Shown here one piece after another: positions 16,111 through 26,056 of a stretch of 64,000 bases of DNA. The stretch spans positions 1-64,000 of the forward strand of contig MEDZ01000012.1 in assembly GCA_001724275.1 (NCBI GenBank). Direction: 5' to 3'. Position 1 is the stretch's first letter; the number at the start of each line of letters is the position of its first letter. The notes beneath the pieces were generated by a model. That model did no database searches and had not been told where the DNA came from. It worked only from the letters and a program-made list of their open reading frames with translations. The stretch comes from Gemmatimonadetes bacterium SCN 70-22 (GTDB taxonomy: Bacteria; Gemmatimonadota; Gemmatimonadetes; Gemmatimonadales; Gemmatimonadaceae). A program made the position numbers and the translations under genes.

Positions 16111-18567
16111 TCAGCCGCGCCCGTTGCCGCCGCTCCCTGACCCGAGCAGCGCGGCGTTGCCTTCCTCCGCTCCCTCCAGCGCGCGATACCCTTCGAGGTA
16201 GTAGTAGTACTTGAACTGCGGCAGCTCGCCGATGTCGTTGAGGATGGCCCCGACCAGGCGGATGGGCATGCGATCGAGGACGGTGAGCTTTGCCTGCGCG
16301 AGCTTGCGATCGGTCTCGCCCGCGCGCAGCACCAGCACCATGCTGCCCGTGGCGGTACCGATGGCGAAGGGATCGATCCCCGCGCCCAGCGGCGCCGTGT
16401 CGACGATGATGGCGTCGAACTGCGTGCGGAGGTCGCGGATGAGGGTCGTCATGCGCTCCGACGCGAGGAGCTCGGGGCCATGCCGGCGTCGCTTGCCACA
16501 CGGCACGATCGAGAGGTTGATGTGCTGCTGCGTGGGACGCAGCACCTCGTCGAGCGTCGCCTCGCCCGCGAGATAGTCGACGAGTCCGGGTGCCTGCGCG
16601 CAGGGCGCGAAGATGTCGTGCAGCGTCCCCCGGCGGATGTCGCCGTCGACGATGACCGTGCGGTAGCCGGAGTCGGCGAGCGCCGATGCCAGGTTGGCGG
16701 AGACGAACGACTTGCCGTCGCCCGGTCCGGGGCTCGACACCGCCAGCTGGACCGGTCCCAGCCCCTCGAAGGCGCTGCGCACCGAGAGGGCGATGGTGCG
16801 GAACGACTCGATGAGCTGCGACGCCTCCTCGAGCCGCGCGGCGGCGCTCGTCGGGTTGCGGTACGTGGGAATCGCGCCCACGATGTCCAGCCCGAGCTCG
16901 TGCGTCGCCTGCTCGGGATAGCGGAAGCGCTTGTCCAGGCGGTCCAGCAGGATCGCCAGGGCGAGTCCCAGTCCGATGCTCGCGGCGATCGCCACCAGGA
17001 TGATGCTGAGCGTGGTGTCGGACGAGGGGAAGCGCGGCGCCACGGCCGTGTCGAGGATCGACACGTCGGGCAGGGCGTTCCGCTCGGAGAGGCGCGCCGA
17101 CATCGCGCGCTGCTGCAGGTCCACGTACATCGTCTGCGCGATTTGCAGCTCGCGGTTGAGGCGCATCTCCTCGACCGTTCGCGCCGGGATCTGCTTGAGT
17201 TCCTGCGAGGCGCCGTCGATCCGGCGCTTCATTTCCGCCTCGCGCGAGCGCAGCTCCTGCAACGACGACGCGACCAGGGTCGGGATCGACTGCGACTCCA
17301 TCACCTCGATCTGCTGCTTCAGGTCCTTCACCATCCGGTATTCGTCGGTGTAGGTCTTCTGCAGGTTGACGAGCTGTCCCCTGGCCTGGTTGAGGTTGGC
17401 GATCTCCGCCTGGAGGCTGGTGTTGGAGGCGGTGGCCGACCCCACCGAGCGCAGCGCCTCGAGCGAGATCTTCCCCCCGCGGCCGCGCCCTTCCTCGACG
17501 ATGCGCTCCAGCGCCTCGCGGTCGCGCCGGACCTGCTCGTAGTTGACCCGGTCGCTGAAGTACGCCTGGAAGACCGGGTTCATCGTGGTCGAGACCCCGG
17601 GGGTGATCGCCATCTGCTCGGAGGGGAGCGTGATGGTGTTGATCTTGAATCGCTCGAGGGCCGTCTGCGCCGCCGCCAGCTGCTGCGCCGCTTGTTGCAG
17701 CTGCTCCTCGGTCGCCTCGGCCGACACGGTCAGGTTCTCGCGCTTGAGGCGCACGGCCTCGCTCACGAACTCGCGCGCGAGCGTGTTGAGCGTGGTGGCC
17801 AGGAGCCCCGCCTTCGACCCCGAGAGCTGGAAGCGCATCAGGTTGGAGTTCTGCCCCACCGTGACCGAGAGCTGGCTCCCCAGGTTGAAGGCCGCCTCGC
17901 GCGGCGTCACGACGTAGAAGCCGACCTGCTCGCGCCCCGCCAGCAGCTGCGCCGACGGTTGCCACTGGAAGCCGACCGCGCGCCCGATCGAGTCGCCGAC
18001 CGCGCCGCGCTCGACCACCACGTCCTGCTCGCCCCGCTGCTGCGCGGGACGCGCCAGGACGTAGCTCGACCCCTGGATGGTGAGACGATAGGGGCCGGGC
18101 TGCAGCGAGTCGGACGGGTAGAGGTCGCGCACCACCAGCGTGTCCGCCGCGACGTCGGGGTAGACGTACAGCGCGAGCTTGGAGACGACCTTGTCGAGGA
18201 CCGAGAACGAGCGCGCCAGCTCCATCCAGGCCACGTCGCTGTTGACCAGCCCGGGGGCCGACACGGGCCCCATCCGACCACTGGGCCCGGGGGTCGCGGC
18301 GATCCAGATGGAGGCGCTGACGTCGTACTTGGGCTTCACGAAGCGGGTGAGCGTGACCCCCGCCGTGCTCCCGACCGCGATGACGGCCAGCACGAGCCAC
18401 TTGTAGCGCTTGATCGCCGCGAGTGTTCGCGCGAGCTGGTCGCCGACCCCCCCCTGGGAGGGCGGCGGCGCCGAGGGCGCCCCCCCCCATTGGGGCATCG
18501 GGGCGAAGCCGTCCTGTCGCGGGACTGCCGCGGCATTCGCGGCGGAGGGGACGAGATTGGCGGACAT
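16111..18567 (-). CDS. Wzc-like polysaccharide co-polymerase / tyrosine autokinase
   Basis: An inner-membrane chain-length regulator fused to a BY-kinase, 818 residues. Two membrane segments flank a large periplasmic part rich in coiled coil: one near residues 35-56 and one near 512-535. The cytoplasmic kinase has Walker A SSPGPGDGKSFVSANLA near 610-625, Walker A' TVIVDGDIRRG near 638-648 and Walker B AIIVDTAPLGAG near 720-731. The C-terminus has KYYYYLEGY, a tyrosine cluster suitable for autophosphorylation, then a Gly-rich tail. It works with the Wza-like protein to control chain length and export. It is transcribed away from the NtrC-type regulator gene and ends at a shared hairpin. Confidence 0.92.
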   Translation of the reverse strand: MSANLVPSAANAAAVPRQDGFAPMPQWGGAPSAPPPSQGGVGDQLARTLAAIKRYKWLVLAVIAVGSTAGVTLTRFVKPKYDVSASIWIAATPGPSGRMGPVSAPGLVNSDVAWMELARSFSVLDKVVSKLALYVYPDVAADTLVVRDLYPSDSLQPGPYRLTIQGSSYVLARPAQQRGEQDVVVERGAVGDSIGRAVGFQWQPSAQLLAGREQVGFYVVTPREAAFNLGSQLSVTVGQNSNLMRFQLSGSKAGLLATTLNTLAREFVSEAVRLKRENLTVSAEATEEQLQQAAQQLAAAQTALERFKINTITLPSEQMAITPGVSTTMNPVFQAYFSDRVNYEQVRRDREALERIVEEGRGRGGKISLEALRSVGSATASNTSLQAEIANLNQARGQLVNLQKTYTDEYRMVKDLKQQIEVMESQSIPTLVASSLQELRSREAEMKRRIDGASQELKQIPARTVEEMRLNRELQIAQTMYVDLQQRAMSARLSERNALPDVSILDTAVAPRFPSSDTTLSIILVAIAASIGLGLALAILLDRLDKRFRYPEQATHELGLDIVGAIPTYRNPTSAAARLEEASQLIESFRTIALSVRSAFEGLGPVQLAVSSPGPGDGKSFVSANLASALADSGYRTVIVDGDIRRGTLHDIFAPCAQAPGLVDYLAGEATLDEVLRPTQQHINLSIVPCGKRRRHGPELLASERMTTLIRDLRTQFDAIIVDTAPLGAGIDPFAIGTATGSMVLVLRAGETDRKLAQAKLTVLDRMPIRLVGAILNDIGELPQFKYYYYLEGYRALEGAEEGNAALLGSGSGGNGRG

Positions 18568-18830
18568 GTCAGCGGAGTCTTCGAATGAGTGCGGCCGACT
18601 TCAGACGATCATGCGGCCAAAAGGGCGCACAATCCGGCCTCGCCCTGACTCGGTACGGACACGGACCGGGAGGTGGGGCGATCGACGTTCGAGCCGACAT
18701 CCCGATGCAATTCCGGGCCCAGTGTCCCAGCTGTGCCCCGGCTGTGACCCCGCGCACCCCGGTGCGTCCTTCAGCAGCACACTGTCGACGTGACTCAACA
18801 TGGCTGTCGGAGGTGACAGACAACTGCTGT

Positions 18831-18956
18831 GGTGGCCATGCGGCGGTGTAGCTTGACCTCGGCAAGTCTAAATCGTATTTAACGCAGCGAGACACTGCAG
18901 CGCGACCCGTTGCACCGCCGCCACTACAGCTTAAACGCCCACGGTGGCCATGCGGC
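18831..18956 (+). repeat. Pair of 14-base direct repeats
   Basis: The sequence ggtggccatgcggc occurs at 18831-18844 and again at 18943-18956, 112 bases apart start to start, flanking an AT-rich patch and a candidate promoter. The spacing is close to 11 helical turns, which would put two bound proteins on nearly the same face. This looks like an operator pair, but no binding protein is known. Confidence 0.6.
18853..18881 (+). promoter_or_regulatory. Candidate sigma-70 promoter
   Basis: TTGACC at 18853-18858, 17 bases, then TATTTA at 18876-18881. The -35 matches five of six consensus bases and the -10 three of six. It lies in an AT-rich patch pointing to the NtrC-type regulator, about 150 bases before its start. 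Confidence 0.45.
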
Positions 18957-19028
18957 AGGGCTCCCTCCCGCGTCGTCTGACGTCTCGCCTCGATTCCAAA
19001 CGCTCGCGACCCACACTGGTTGAAATCG

Positions 19029-20555
19029 ATGGCCACAGGTGCTGCAGTGCGTGACGGGGACCGGGGGTCCTCCGCCCCCGCCGATTCGCGCGACCCGCTC
19101 TCCATCTCTCCCGAGGTCAAGGCCAACCTGAGCCTGCTCATCGTGGATGACGACCGCACCCTCCGCGAAGGGTGCGCCAGCGTCCTCCAGATGGACGGGT
19201 TCAACGTCACGACCCTCGGCCGCGGTGACGAGGCCATCGACCTGGTCAAGCGGCGACGGTTCGACATCGTCCTCGTCGATCTCTACATGACCCCGGTCTC
19301 GGGCATGGAGATCCTCAAGGCGACCCTCGACGCCAGCAAGGACACCATCGTCGTGGTGATGACCGGCAACCCCAGCGTCACGACCAGCATCGAGGCGCTG
19401 CGGGCAGGGGCCTGGGACTACCTCCCCAAGCCCTTCTCCGCCACGCACCTCCAGGTCCTGGTCGGGCGCGCCTCGCACGCCGTGATGGTCGCCCGCGAGA
19501 CGCGAGACCTGCGGGTTCAACTGTCGAAGCAGAGCGGCAACAGCGAGAAGGTCACGCTGCTCGGCGTCTCCCCGGCCTTCCGCAAGGCCGTCGACCTGGC
19601 GCGCAAGGTGGCCACCACCGACGCCTCCGTCATGATCATGGGGGAGAGCGGGACCGGGAAGGAGGTCATCGCCCAGTTCATCCACGCCCACAGCCGCCGC
19701 GCGTCGCGACAGCTCGTCCCCATCAACTGTGCCGCGCTCCCCGAGGGGCTCCTCGAGTCCGAGCTCTTCGGCCACCGGAAGGGGGCCTTCACCGGCGCCG
19801 ATCGCGACAAGCCGGGATTGCTGGAAATCGCGAACGGCGGGACGCTCTTCCTCGACGAGCTGACCGAGATGTCGCTCCCGCTGCAGGCCAAGCTCCTGCG
19901 CGTCATCCAGGACGGCGTCGTCCGGCGCGTGGGCAGCGAGAAGGAGGATGCAGTGGTCGACGTGCGGTTCCTCTCGGCAACCAATCGCATCCCGCACGAG
20001 TGCGTCACGAAGGGCACGCTGCGCGAGGACCTCCTCTATCGCCTCCGCGTCGTCCCCATCCACCTTCCGCCGCTGCGCAAGCGGCTGGAGGACATCCCGC
20101 TCCTCGCGAACCACTTCCTCACCCACTACTGGGAGCGGCACCGCGGGACCAGCGAGCCGCAGCCGCGCCTCTCGGAGCAGGCCATCGAGTTCCTGCGCTC
20201 CCGTCCGTGGCGCGGCAACGTGCGCGAATTGCAGAACGTGATCGAGCAGCTCTCAGTCCTCACCGAGCCAGGGCACCTCGTGCTCCCCGAGGACGTCCCG
20301 GTCTACGACGACATGCCAGCCGAGCCGGTGCAGACGAGCTTCATGCCGACCGTCATGAACGAGTCGTTCCATGTCGCCAAGGACAAGCTGGTCGCGCACT
20401 TCGAGCAGGAGTATCTCGCGCAGCTCATCGCCCGGGCCGGGTCCAACATGTCCAAGGCCGCACGCCTGGCGAACATCGACCGGACCACCCTCTACCGTCT
20501 CATGGAGAAGCACGGGTTTCGGCGCGACGAGCTGACCGCCGCCTCCGACGAATGA
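19029..20555 (+). CDS. Sigma-54-dependent response regulator (NtrC family)
   Basis: A 508-residue transcription activator. Receiver domain near residues 35-150: DDD acidic pocket, phosphorylated Asp in IVLVDLYMTP (about 83), MTG, and KP in YLPKPFS. AAA+ domain near 175-410: Walker A GESGTGKE near 205, the sigma-54 contact motif KGAFTGAD near 252-260, Walker B GGTLFLDEL. A Fis-type helix-turn-helix closes the protein (MSKAARLANIDRTTLYRLME). The ATG at 19029 is chosen over a TTG at 19020. It overlaps the downstream histidine kinase gene by ATGA. Targets are unknown; the wzc-like gene immediately upstream in the opposite direction is a natural candidate. Confidence 0.93.
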   Translation: MATGAAVRDGDRGSSAPADSRDPLSISPEVKANLSLLIVDDDRTLREGCASVLQMDGFNVTTLGRGDEAIDLVKRRRFDIVLVDLYMTPVSGMEILKATLDASKDTIVVVMTGNPSVTTSIEALRAGAWDYLPKPFSATHLQVLVGRASHAVMVARETRDLRVQLSKQSGNSEKVTLLGVSPAFRKAVDLARKVATTDASVMIMGESGTGKEVIAQFIHAHSRRASRQLVPINCAALPEGLLESELFGHRKGAFTGADRDKPGLLEIANGGTLFLDELTEMSLPLQAKLLRVIQDGVVRRVGSEKEDAVVDVRFLSATNRIPHECVTKGTLREDLLYRLRVVPIHLPPLRKRLEDIPLLANHFLTHYWERHRGTSEPQPRLSEQAIEFLRSRPWRGNVRELQNVIEQLSVLTEPGHLVLPEDVPVYDDMPAEPVQTSFMPTVMNESFHVAKDKLVAHFEQEYLAQLIARAGSNMSKAARLANIDRTTLYRLMEKHGFRRDELTAASDE

Positions 20556-21736
20556 CGGCGCACGCCACCTGTTCACGGCAACCGGTGAAGAACCACGGAG
20601 GGGCACGAGGGCAACAGGCACCCGACACGAGCGGCCCGGGCGACGCTGCAGGAGCGGTCGACCAGGGGGGCGCGGCGACCGTGATGTGCCCCGCCATCAG
20701 GCGCGCGCTCACGTCGGCCGCCGCCGAGGTGACGGCGTCGTGGCACCCGGCCGAGCACACCGCCTCGTCCACCGCAGACGTTCGCACGGCCCTCGCTGTG
20801 GTGACGGACGCACTCGCGCGCGTTCTCGCGGGAATGCCGGCCGACATGGGGCAGCTCCCTCCGTTTGTCCCGGCGCGTCGCCTCCTCGAACAGCTCCGCC
20901 GCGCGTTCCTCGCGCATGCGGACGCCCCAGAGGTCCACGCCGTGGCCGAGGACGTCGTGCGCGTGATGCGCGCGTTCGAGGGCGTGCAGGTGGCGCTCGA
21001 CGAGGATGCGGCACACCGGTTCGCCGCCCGGCTCACCGGTAGCGACGCCCAGCAGCTGGTCGTCGAGATGGCGCACGACATGCGCTCGCCGCTCGGCTCC
21101 ATCCTCATCCTCGCCGAGCGGCTCCGAGCCGGCGCTGGGGGCGAGCTGGCGCCGATCCAGCAACGACAGCTGGGGCTGATCTACAGCGCCGCCTTCGGCT
21201 TGAGCGCGATGGCCGGTGACGTGATCGAGCTTGCCCGCGGCGGGACGACCCTGATGGACCAGCAGCCGATGGCGTTCTCGGTCTCCGAGGTGCTGCAGTC
21301 GATCCTCGACATCCTGCGCCCGATGGCCGAGGAGAAGCGCCTCACGATGCGTCGCACGGGACCGTCGGCCGACGTGCGCATCGGGCACCCGGCGGCGCTC
21401 AATCGCGTCCTGTTGAACCTGGCCACCAACGCCATCAAGTTCACGAACACCGGTGCGGTCGACGTGACGTGCCACGAGCTGGACCGGACGCGGGTGGAGT
21501 TCTCGGTGCGCGACACCGGGCGCGGGATTCCCGAGTACGTGCTGTCGAACCTCTTCGAGGCGTTCCGGCGGCGGCAGGTCCCGGGCGACTACGCCTTCTC
21601 GAGCGCCGGACTGGGGCTCTCGATCTGCCAGAAACTCGTCGGGGCCATGGGGGGGACCCTGGGCGTCGAAACGGAGCTGGAGAAGGGGACGCGCTTCCAC
21701 TTCATCCTCGACCTCCCGCAGCCGGATCGCATCTAG
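20552..21736 (+). CDS. Soluble sensor histidine kinase
   Basis: A 394-residue histidine kinase, cognate by position to the NtrC-type regulator. The N-terminal 160 residues have no membrane segment and no domain I recognise; they look alpha-helical. HisKA site: VVEMAHDMRSPLGSILIL, with the phosphoacceptor His near residue 174. ATPase: N-box LLNLATNAIKFT near 286, G1 DTGRGIP near 326, G2 AGLGLSICQKLVGAMGG near 352. The absence of any transmembrane or transporter-coupled input means the stimulus is cytoplasmic or delivered by another protein. Confidence 0.9.
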   Translation: MTAHATCSRQPVKNHGGARGQQAPDTSGPGDAAGAVDQGGAATVMCPAIRRALTSAAAEVTASWHPAEHTASSTADVRTALAVVTDALARVLAGMPADMGQLPPFVPARRLLEQLRRAFLAHADAPEVHAVAEDVVRVMRAFEGVQVALDEDAAHRFAARLTGSDAQQLVVEMAHDMRSPLGSILILAERLRAGAGGELAPIQQRQLGLIYSAAFGLSAMAGDVIELARGGTTLMDQQPMAFSVSEVLQSILDILRPMAEEKRLTMRRTGPSADVRIGHPAALNRVLLNLATNAIKFTNTGAVDVTCHELDRTRVEFSVRDTGRGIPEYVLSNLFEAFRRRQVPGDYAFSSAGLGLSICQKLVGAMGGTLGVETELEKGTRFHFILDLPQPDRI

Positions 21737-21820
21737 GGAGGCGTTCCACTGCTCTGGACGCGAGGCGTCAGCCGGGGCAGGTTACAGGCTGCACGCTCCA
21801 CCCCTTCCGCTGAGGCCCGC

Positions 21821-23116
21821 ATGACCGATCGCCGCCGCTTCATGTCCTCGATGGTGCGCGCGGGCGTTGCGCTCCCCGCCCTGAAGGGATCGGCCTTTGC
21901 CACCTTGTTCCGTGCCGAGGACATCGTGCGCGGCAAGTCTCCCATCGAGTCGGCGGACGACGAGGCGTACTGGTCGCAGATCCAGATGGCGTTCGACGAC
22001 GACCGAACGCTGGTGAACCTCAACAACGGCGGGGTCAGCCCGGCACCGACGCACGTCATGGACATGATGATGCGCGACCTCCGGTTCTCGAACCAGATCC
22101 CGGTCGATCACATGTGGCAGGTGCTGGAGCCGCGCATCGAGACGGTCCGGCGTGACCTGGCGCGCATGTTCGGCTGTGACCCGGAGGAGATGGCGATCAC
22201 GCGCAACGCGTCCGAGGCCAACGAGACGATGATCCTTGGCATCGACCTCAAGCGGGGCGACGAAGTGATCGTCACCAACCAGAACTACCCGCGCATGATC
22301 ACGACGTGGGAGCAGCGCGTGCGCCGCGAAGGGATCGTGCTCAAGCAGGTCTCCTTCAAGGTTCCGCCGCCCTCGGACGAGTATATCGTCGAGCAGTTCC
22401 GCGCCGCCATCACGCCGCGCACGCGCGTCATCGAGGTCACGCACATCACCAACCTCACGGGGCAGATCCTTCCCGTGCGGCAGATCGCGCGGATGGCGCG
22501 CGAGAAGGGGATCGAGACCTTCGTCGACGGGGCGCACGCCTTCGCCCACTTTCCCTTCACGCGCGACGAGCTCGACGTGGACTACTACGGGACGTCGCTG
22601 CACAAGTGGCTGCACGCCCCCATCGGAACCGGCTTTCTCTACGTGCGGCGCGACAAGATCAAGTCGCTCTGGCCCATGATGGGGGCCGGCGCGTCGCAGG
22701 ACGCCGACATCCGCAAGTACGAGGAGATCGGCACGCACCCAGCCGCCAACCACAACGCCATCTCGCTCGCCGTGGCATTCAACCGCGGCATCGGGATGGA
22801 ACGCAAGGCGGCGCGCCTTCGCTACCTGCGGGACCGCTGGGCCAAGCGGCTCCTGGCGGAAAGCGCGCGCTTCAACGTCCTCACGCCGCTGGACGACCGG
22901 CAGTCGTGCGCGATCGCCCTCGTCAACATCGAGGGGGTCGACACCCCGAAGCTCCAGCAGTGGCTCTGGCACAAGCACAAGGTGATGACCGTCGCCATCG
23001 TGCATCCGGAGTTCCACGGGCTGCGGGTGACACCCAGCGTCTACACCACGCTCGACGAGGTCGACCTGTTCGCCGAGCTGATGATCAAGGCGTCGAAGCA
23101 GGGGATCGCCGCCTGA
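21821..23116 (+). CDS. Tat-exported class V aminotransferase (isopenicillin-N-epimerase-like)
   Basis: A 431-residue PLP fold-type I enzyme. The N-terminus MTDRRRFMSSMVRAGVALPA has the RRxF twin-arginine motif followed by a mildly hydrophobic stretch, so it is probably secreted to the periplasm folded with its cofactor. The core is class V: NLNNGGVSPAPTHV, ITRNASEANETMILG, EVTHITNLTGQILP, FVDGAHAFAHFPF (cofactor Asp) and YYGTSLHKWLHAPIGTG, with the Schiff-base Lys near residue 262. Family members include isopenicillin N epimerase, cysteine desulfurases and ergothioneine lyases; the substrate here is unknown. It stands alone between unrelated genes. Confidence 0.85.
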   Translation: MTDRRRFMSSMVRAGVALPALKGSAFATLFRAEDIVRGKSPIESADDEAYWSQIQMAFDDDRTLVNLNNGGVSPAPTHVMDMMMRDLRFSNQIPVDHMWQVLEPRIETVRRDLARMFGCDPEEMAITRNASEANETMILGIDLKRGDEVIVTNQNYPRMITTWEQRVRREGIVLKQVSFKVPPPSDEYIVEQFRAAITPRTRVIEVTHITNLTGQILPVRQIARMAREKGIETFVDGAHAFAHFPFTRDELDVDYYGTSLHKWLHAPIGTGFLYVRRDKIKSLWPMMGAGASQDADIRKYEEIGTHPAANHNAISLAVAFNRGIGMERKAARLRYLRDRWAKRLLAESARFNVLTPLDDRQSCAIALVNIEGVDTPKLQQWLWHKHKVMTVAIVHPEFHGLRVTPSVYTTLDEVDLFAELMIKASKQGIAA

Positions 23117-23205
23117 CCGCCAGCCGCAAATCGCGCGGCGCCCCGGTCCCGGCGCCGCTCGCTCCGCGCTTCCATCGTTATGCGCTCCCTCGAACGGGGC
23201 GCGGC

Positions 23206-23661
<456 letters not shown>

Positions 23662-23685
<24 letters not shown>

Positions 23686-24468
23686 CCAGACGCCGCTGGC
23701 CAGGCCGATGAAGATGATCGCCTGCCGGACGCGCCCCTGCGCGACGCGCTGGGCCAGGCGCGACCCCCCGTAGCCTCCGGCCGCCGCGCCCAGCGCCATG
23801 GCGATCGCGACTGGCCAGTCGACCAGGCCGCTGAAGGTGAACGTGGCGGCCGCCATCAAGTTGGTGCAGAGGCCTCCCCAGTTCTTGAGTCCGTTCATGC
23901 GGTGGATATTGGTGAATCCCATGAAGCCGAGGGCGGCCAGCATGAGGATCCCGATTCCGGCGCCGAAGTAGCCGCCGTAGACGCCGACCGCGAACTGGTA
24001 GACGAGTGCCGTGGTGGACGGCGGGACGCGCGCCGGATCGGGCGGCTCGACCTCGCCTTCCGCGACGCGAGCCGCAGGCGAGTGTTCGCGGAGCCAGCGC
24101 ATGGCCGGGCGCTGGATCAGGAAGAGCCCGGTCGCGCCGAGGACGAGCCAGGGGACCAGGGCGTCGAAGCGGTCGGCCGGGGTGACGAGGAGGAGGAGGG
24201 CGCCGACGAGCCCTCCCGCCAGCGACGGCATGGCGAACCGCACGGCCCAGGCGCGCACGCCGCGCAGCTCTCCCAGGTATCCCAACATGCTCCCCACGGC
24301 TCCCGGCCACAGCGCCACCGTGCTGGTGGCGTTGGCCGTGATGGCGGGGATCCCGAGGCCGATGAGGGCCGGGAAGGTCAGGAGCGTCCCTCCGCCCGCG
24401 ATGGAGTTCACGGCCCCCCCCGCCGCAGCGGCCAGGACGATCAAGGCAAGTCGGGCAACGTCGGACAC
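23662..24468 (-). CDS. TauE/SafE-family sulfite/anion exporter
   Basis: An integral membrane protein of 268 residues with about eight hydrophobic segments. The family signature GGAVNSIAGGGTLLTFPALIG occurs near the N-terminus, with a second repeat VGVYGGYFGAGIGILMLAAL in the middle, as expected for the inverted-repeat fold. These proteins move organosulfonates, sulfite or other anions across the inner membrane. The GTG at 24468 (MSDVARLALIVLAAAAGG) is chosen because upstream in-frame sequence is Arg/Pro/His-rich and not membrane-like. It converges on the EVE gene with overlapping ends. Confidence 0.85.
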
Positions 24469-24715
24469 GGAATGGTGGGCCGGGGGGTGGTGGAACGAGG
24501 GGCGGTCTGGAGAGGTTCGGGTATGAGGGCGTGCCCCGATCGGGGGTGAGGGCCTCCGCCGGCAGCACGTGGCGGAGGCCATCCGGCCGGCGGTCCCTGC
24601 ACGCCGAAGTAAGCAGGGCGCGCAGCTGGCGGCAATGTCGAGCCCCACGACACTCGACTAGCTTGCGCTCATGATCATTTCCACCTCGTAGCGACATCAG
24701 CGGAGAGACCGGGAT
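24469..24715. other. Divergent intergenic region before citrate synthase
   Basis: A 247-base spacer between the TauE/SafE gene and citrate synthase. It must hold both promoters. A short palindrome atgatcat (24671-24678) lies 38 bases before the citrate synthase start and GGAGAG (24702-24707) is its ribosome site. No confident -35/-10 pair was found. Confidence 0.4.
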
Positions 24716-26056
24716 ATGAGCACGACGGCGACGCCACAGGCGCCTCAAGTCAACACCGACGCCCTCGAGATCCGCGATACGCGGACCGGCAAGACGTATT
24801 CGATCCCCATCACCGACGGCACCATCCGGACGAGCGACCTGCGCCAGGTCAAGGTGGATGCGGACGATTTCGGCCTCATGGGCTACGACCCCGCGTTCAT
24901 GAACACGGCGTCGTGCCGGAGCGCCATCACCTTCATCGACGGCGACAAGGGGATCCTGCGCTATCGCGGCTACCCGATCGAGCAGCTGGCGGAGAAGGCG
25001 AGCTTCCTCGAGGTGGCGTACCTGCTGCGCAACGGCGAGCTCCCCACGCAGCCCGAGTACGACCGGTGGGTGCACGACATCACCTACCACACGTACGTGC
25101 ACGAGAACATCAAGCGCTTCCTCGAGGGGTTCCGCTATGATGCGCACCCGATGTCGATGACGGTGGCGGGGGTGGCGGCGCTGTCGTCGTTCTACCCGGA
25201 AGCGAAGGACATCTTCGACAAGCACCAGCGCGACATCTCGATCATCCGCCTGCTGGCCAAGGTCCCGACCATCGCCGCCTTCGCCTACCGGCACGTGAAG
25301 GGGCTCCCGTTCATCTATCCGGACAACGACCTGTCGTACGCCGAGAACTTCCTCTCGATGATCGCGCGCATGTCGGAGCCGCAGTACGAGTCGAACCCCG
25401 TCTTCACGAAGGCGATCGAGATCCTGTTCATCCTCCACGCGGACCACGAGCAGAACTGCTCGACCAATGCGGTGCGCGCGGTCGGTTCGTCGCACGTCGA
25501 TCCCTTCAGCGCCGTGGCCGCCGGAATCGCCGCCCTCTACGGGCCGCTGCATGGCGGCGCCAACGAGCAGGTGCTCCGCATGATCGGCGAGATCGGCGAC
25601 ATCAAGAACGTCCCGGCGTTCGTCGAGAGCGTGAAGCAGGGGAAGGGGCGCCTCATGGGCTTCGGTCATCGCGTCTACAAGAGCTACGACCCGCGCGCCA
25701 AGATCGTGAAGAAGCTCGCCGACGAGGTCTTCGCCTCGGTGGGGATGGACAAGGACCTCGAGATCGCGATGGAGCTCGAGCGCATCGCCCTCTCGGACGA
25801 CTACTTCGTCTCGCGCAAGCTCTACCCCAACGTGGACTTCTACACGGGGCTGATCTACCGCGCGATGAAGTTCCCGACCGACTACTTCACGGTCCTCTTC
25901 GCCATTCCGCGCGTGGCCGGGTGGCTGTCGCAGTGGGAGGAGATGCTGCTCGACAAGGAGCAGAAGATCGCCCGCCCGCGGCAGGTCTACACCGGCTATG
26001 ACGAGCGCCCGTACAAGTCGACGCTCGACTACAGCAAGAAGGTCGAGAAGCTCTAG
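24716..26056 (+). CDS. gltA: Citrate synthase
   Basis: Type II citrate synthase, 446 residues, condensing acetyl-CoA and oxaloacetate in the first step of the TCA cycle. It begins with the beta-rich N-terminal domain seen in the hexameric bacterial type (ALEIRDTRTGKTYSIPITDG). Catalytic residues are the His of GPLHGGANEQVLRM (about 280), the His of GFGHRVYKSYDPRAK (about 318) and the Asp of YPNVDFYTGLIY (about 375). The conserved ILFILHADHEQNCSTNAVR precedes them. A GGAGAG ribosome site lies 8 bases before the ATG. Its stop codon overlaps the stop of the convergent mutY. Confidence 0.97.
   Translation: MSTTATPQAPQVNTDALEIRDTRTGKTYSIPITDGTIRTSDLRQVKVDADDFGLMGYDPAFMNTASCRSAITFIDGDKGILRYRGYPIEQLAEKASFLEVAYLLRNGELPTQPEYDRWVHDITYHTYVHENIKRFLEGFRYDAHPMSMTVAGVAALSSFYPEAKDIFDKHQRDISIIRLLAKVPTIAAFAYRHVKGLPFIYPDNDLSYAENFLSMIARMSEPQYESNPVFTKAIEILFILHADHEQNCSTNAVRAVGSSHVDPFSAVAAGIAALYGPLHGGANEQVLRMIGEIGDIKNVPAFVESVKQGKGRLMGFGHRVYKSYDPRAKIVKKLADEVFASVGMDKDLEIAMELERIALSDDYFVSRKLYPNVDFYTGLIYRAMKFPTDYFTVLFAIPRVAGWLSQWEEMLLDKEQKIARPRQVYTGYDERPYKSTLDYSKKVEKL

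Larger units (their letters stand above)
18568..19028. other. Regulatory intergenic region between wzc-like and ntrC-like genes
   Basis: A 460-base divergent spacer, distinctly more AT-rich at 18850-18940 than the rest of the locus. It carries a 14-base direct repeat and a candidate promoter (listed separately). No coding capacity is supported. Confidence 0.6.

Noticed and set aside
16480-18588. Long plus-strand open frame opposite the Wzc-like gene
   Set aside because: It is a shadow produced by high G+C third positions; its translation is Arg/His/Asp-rich without domains, while the minus strand has clear BY-kinase motifs.
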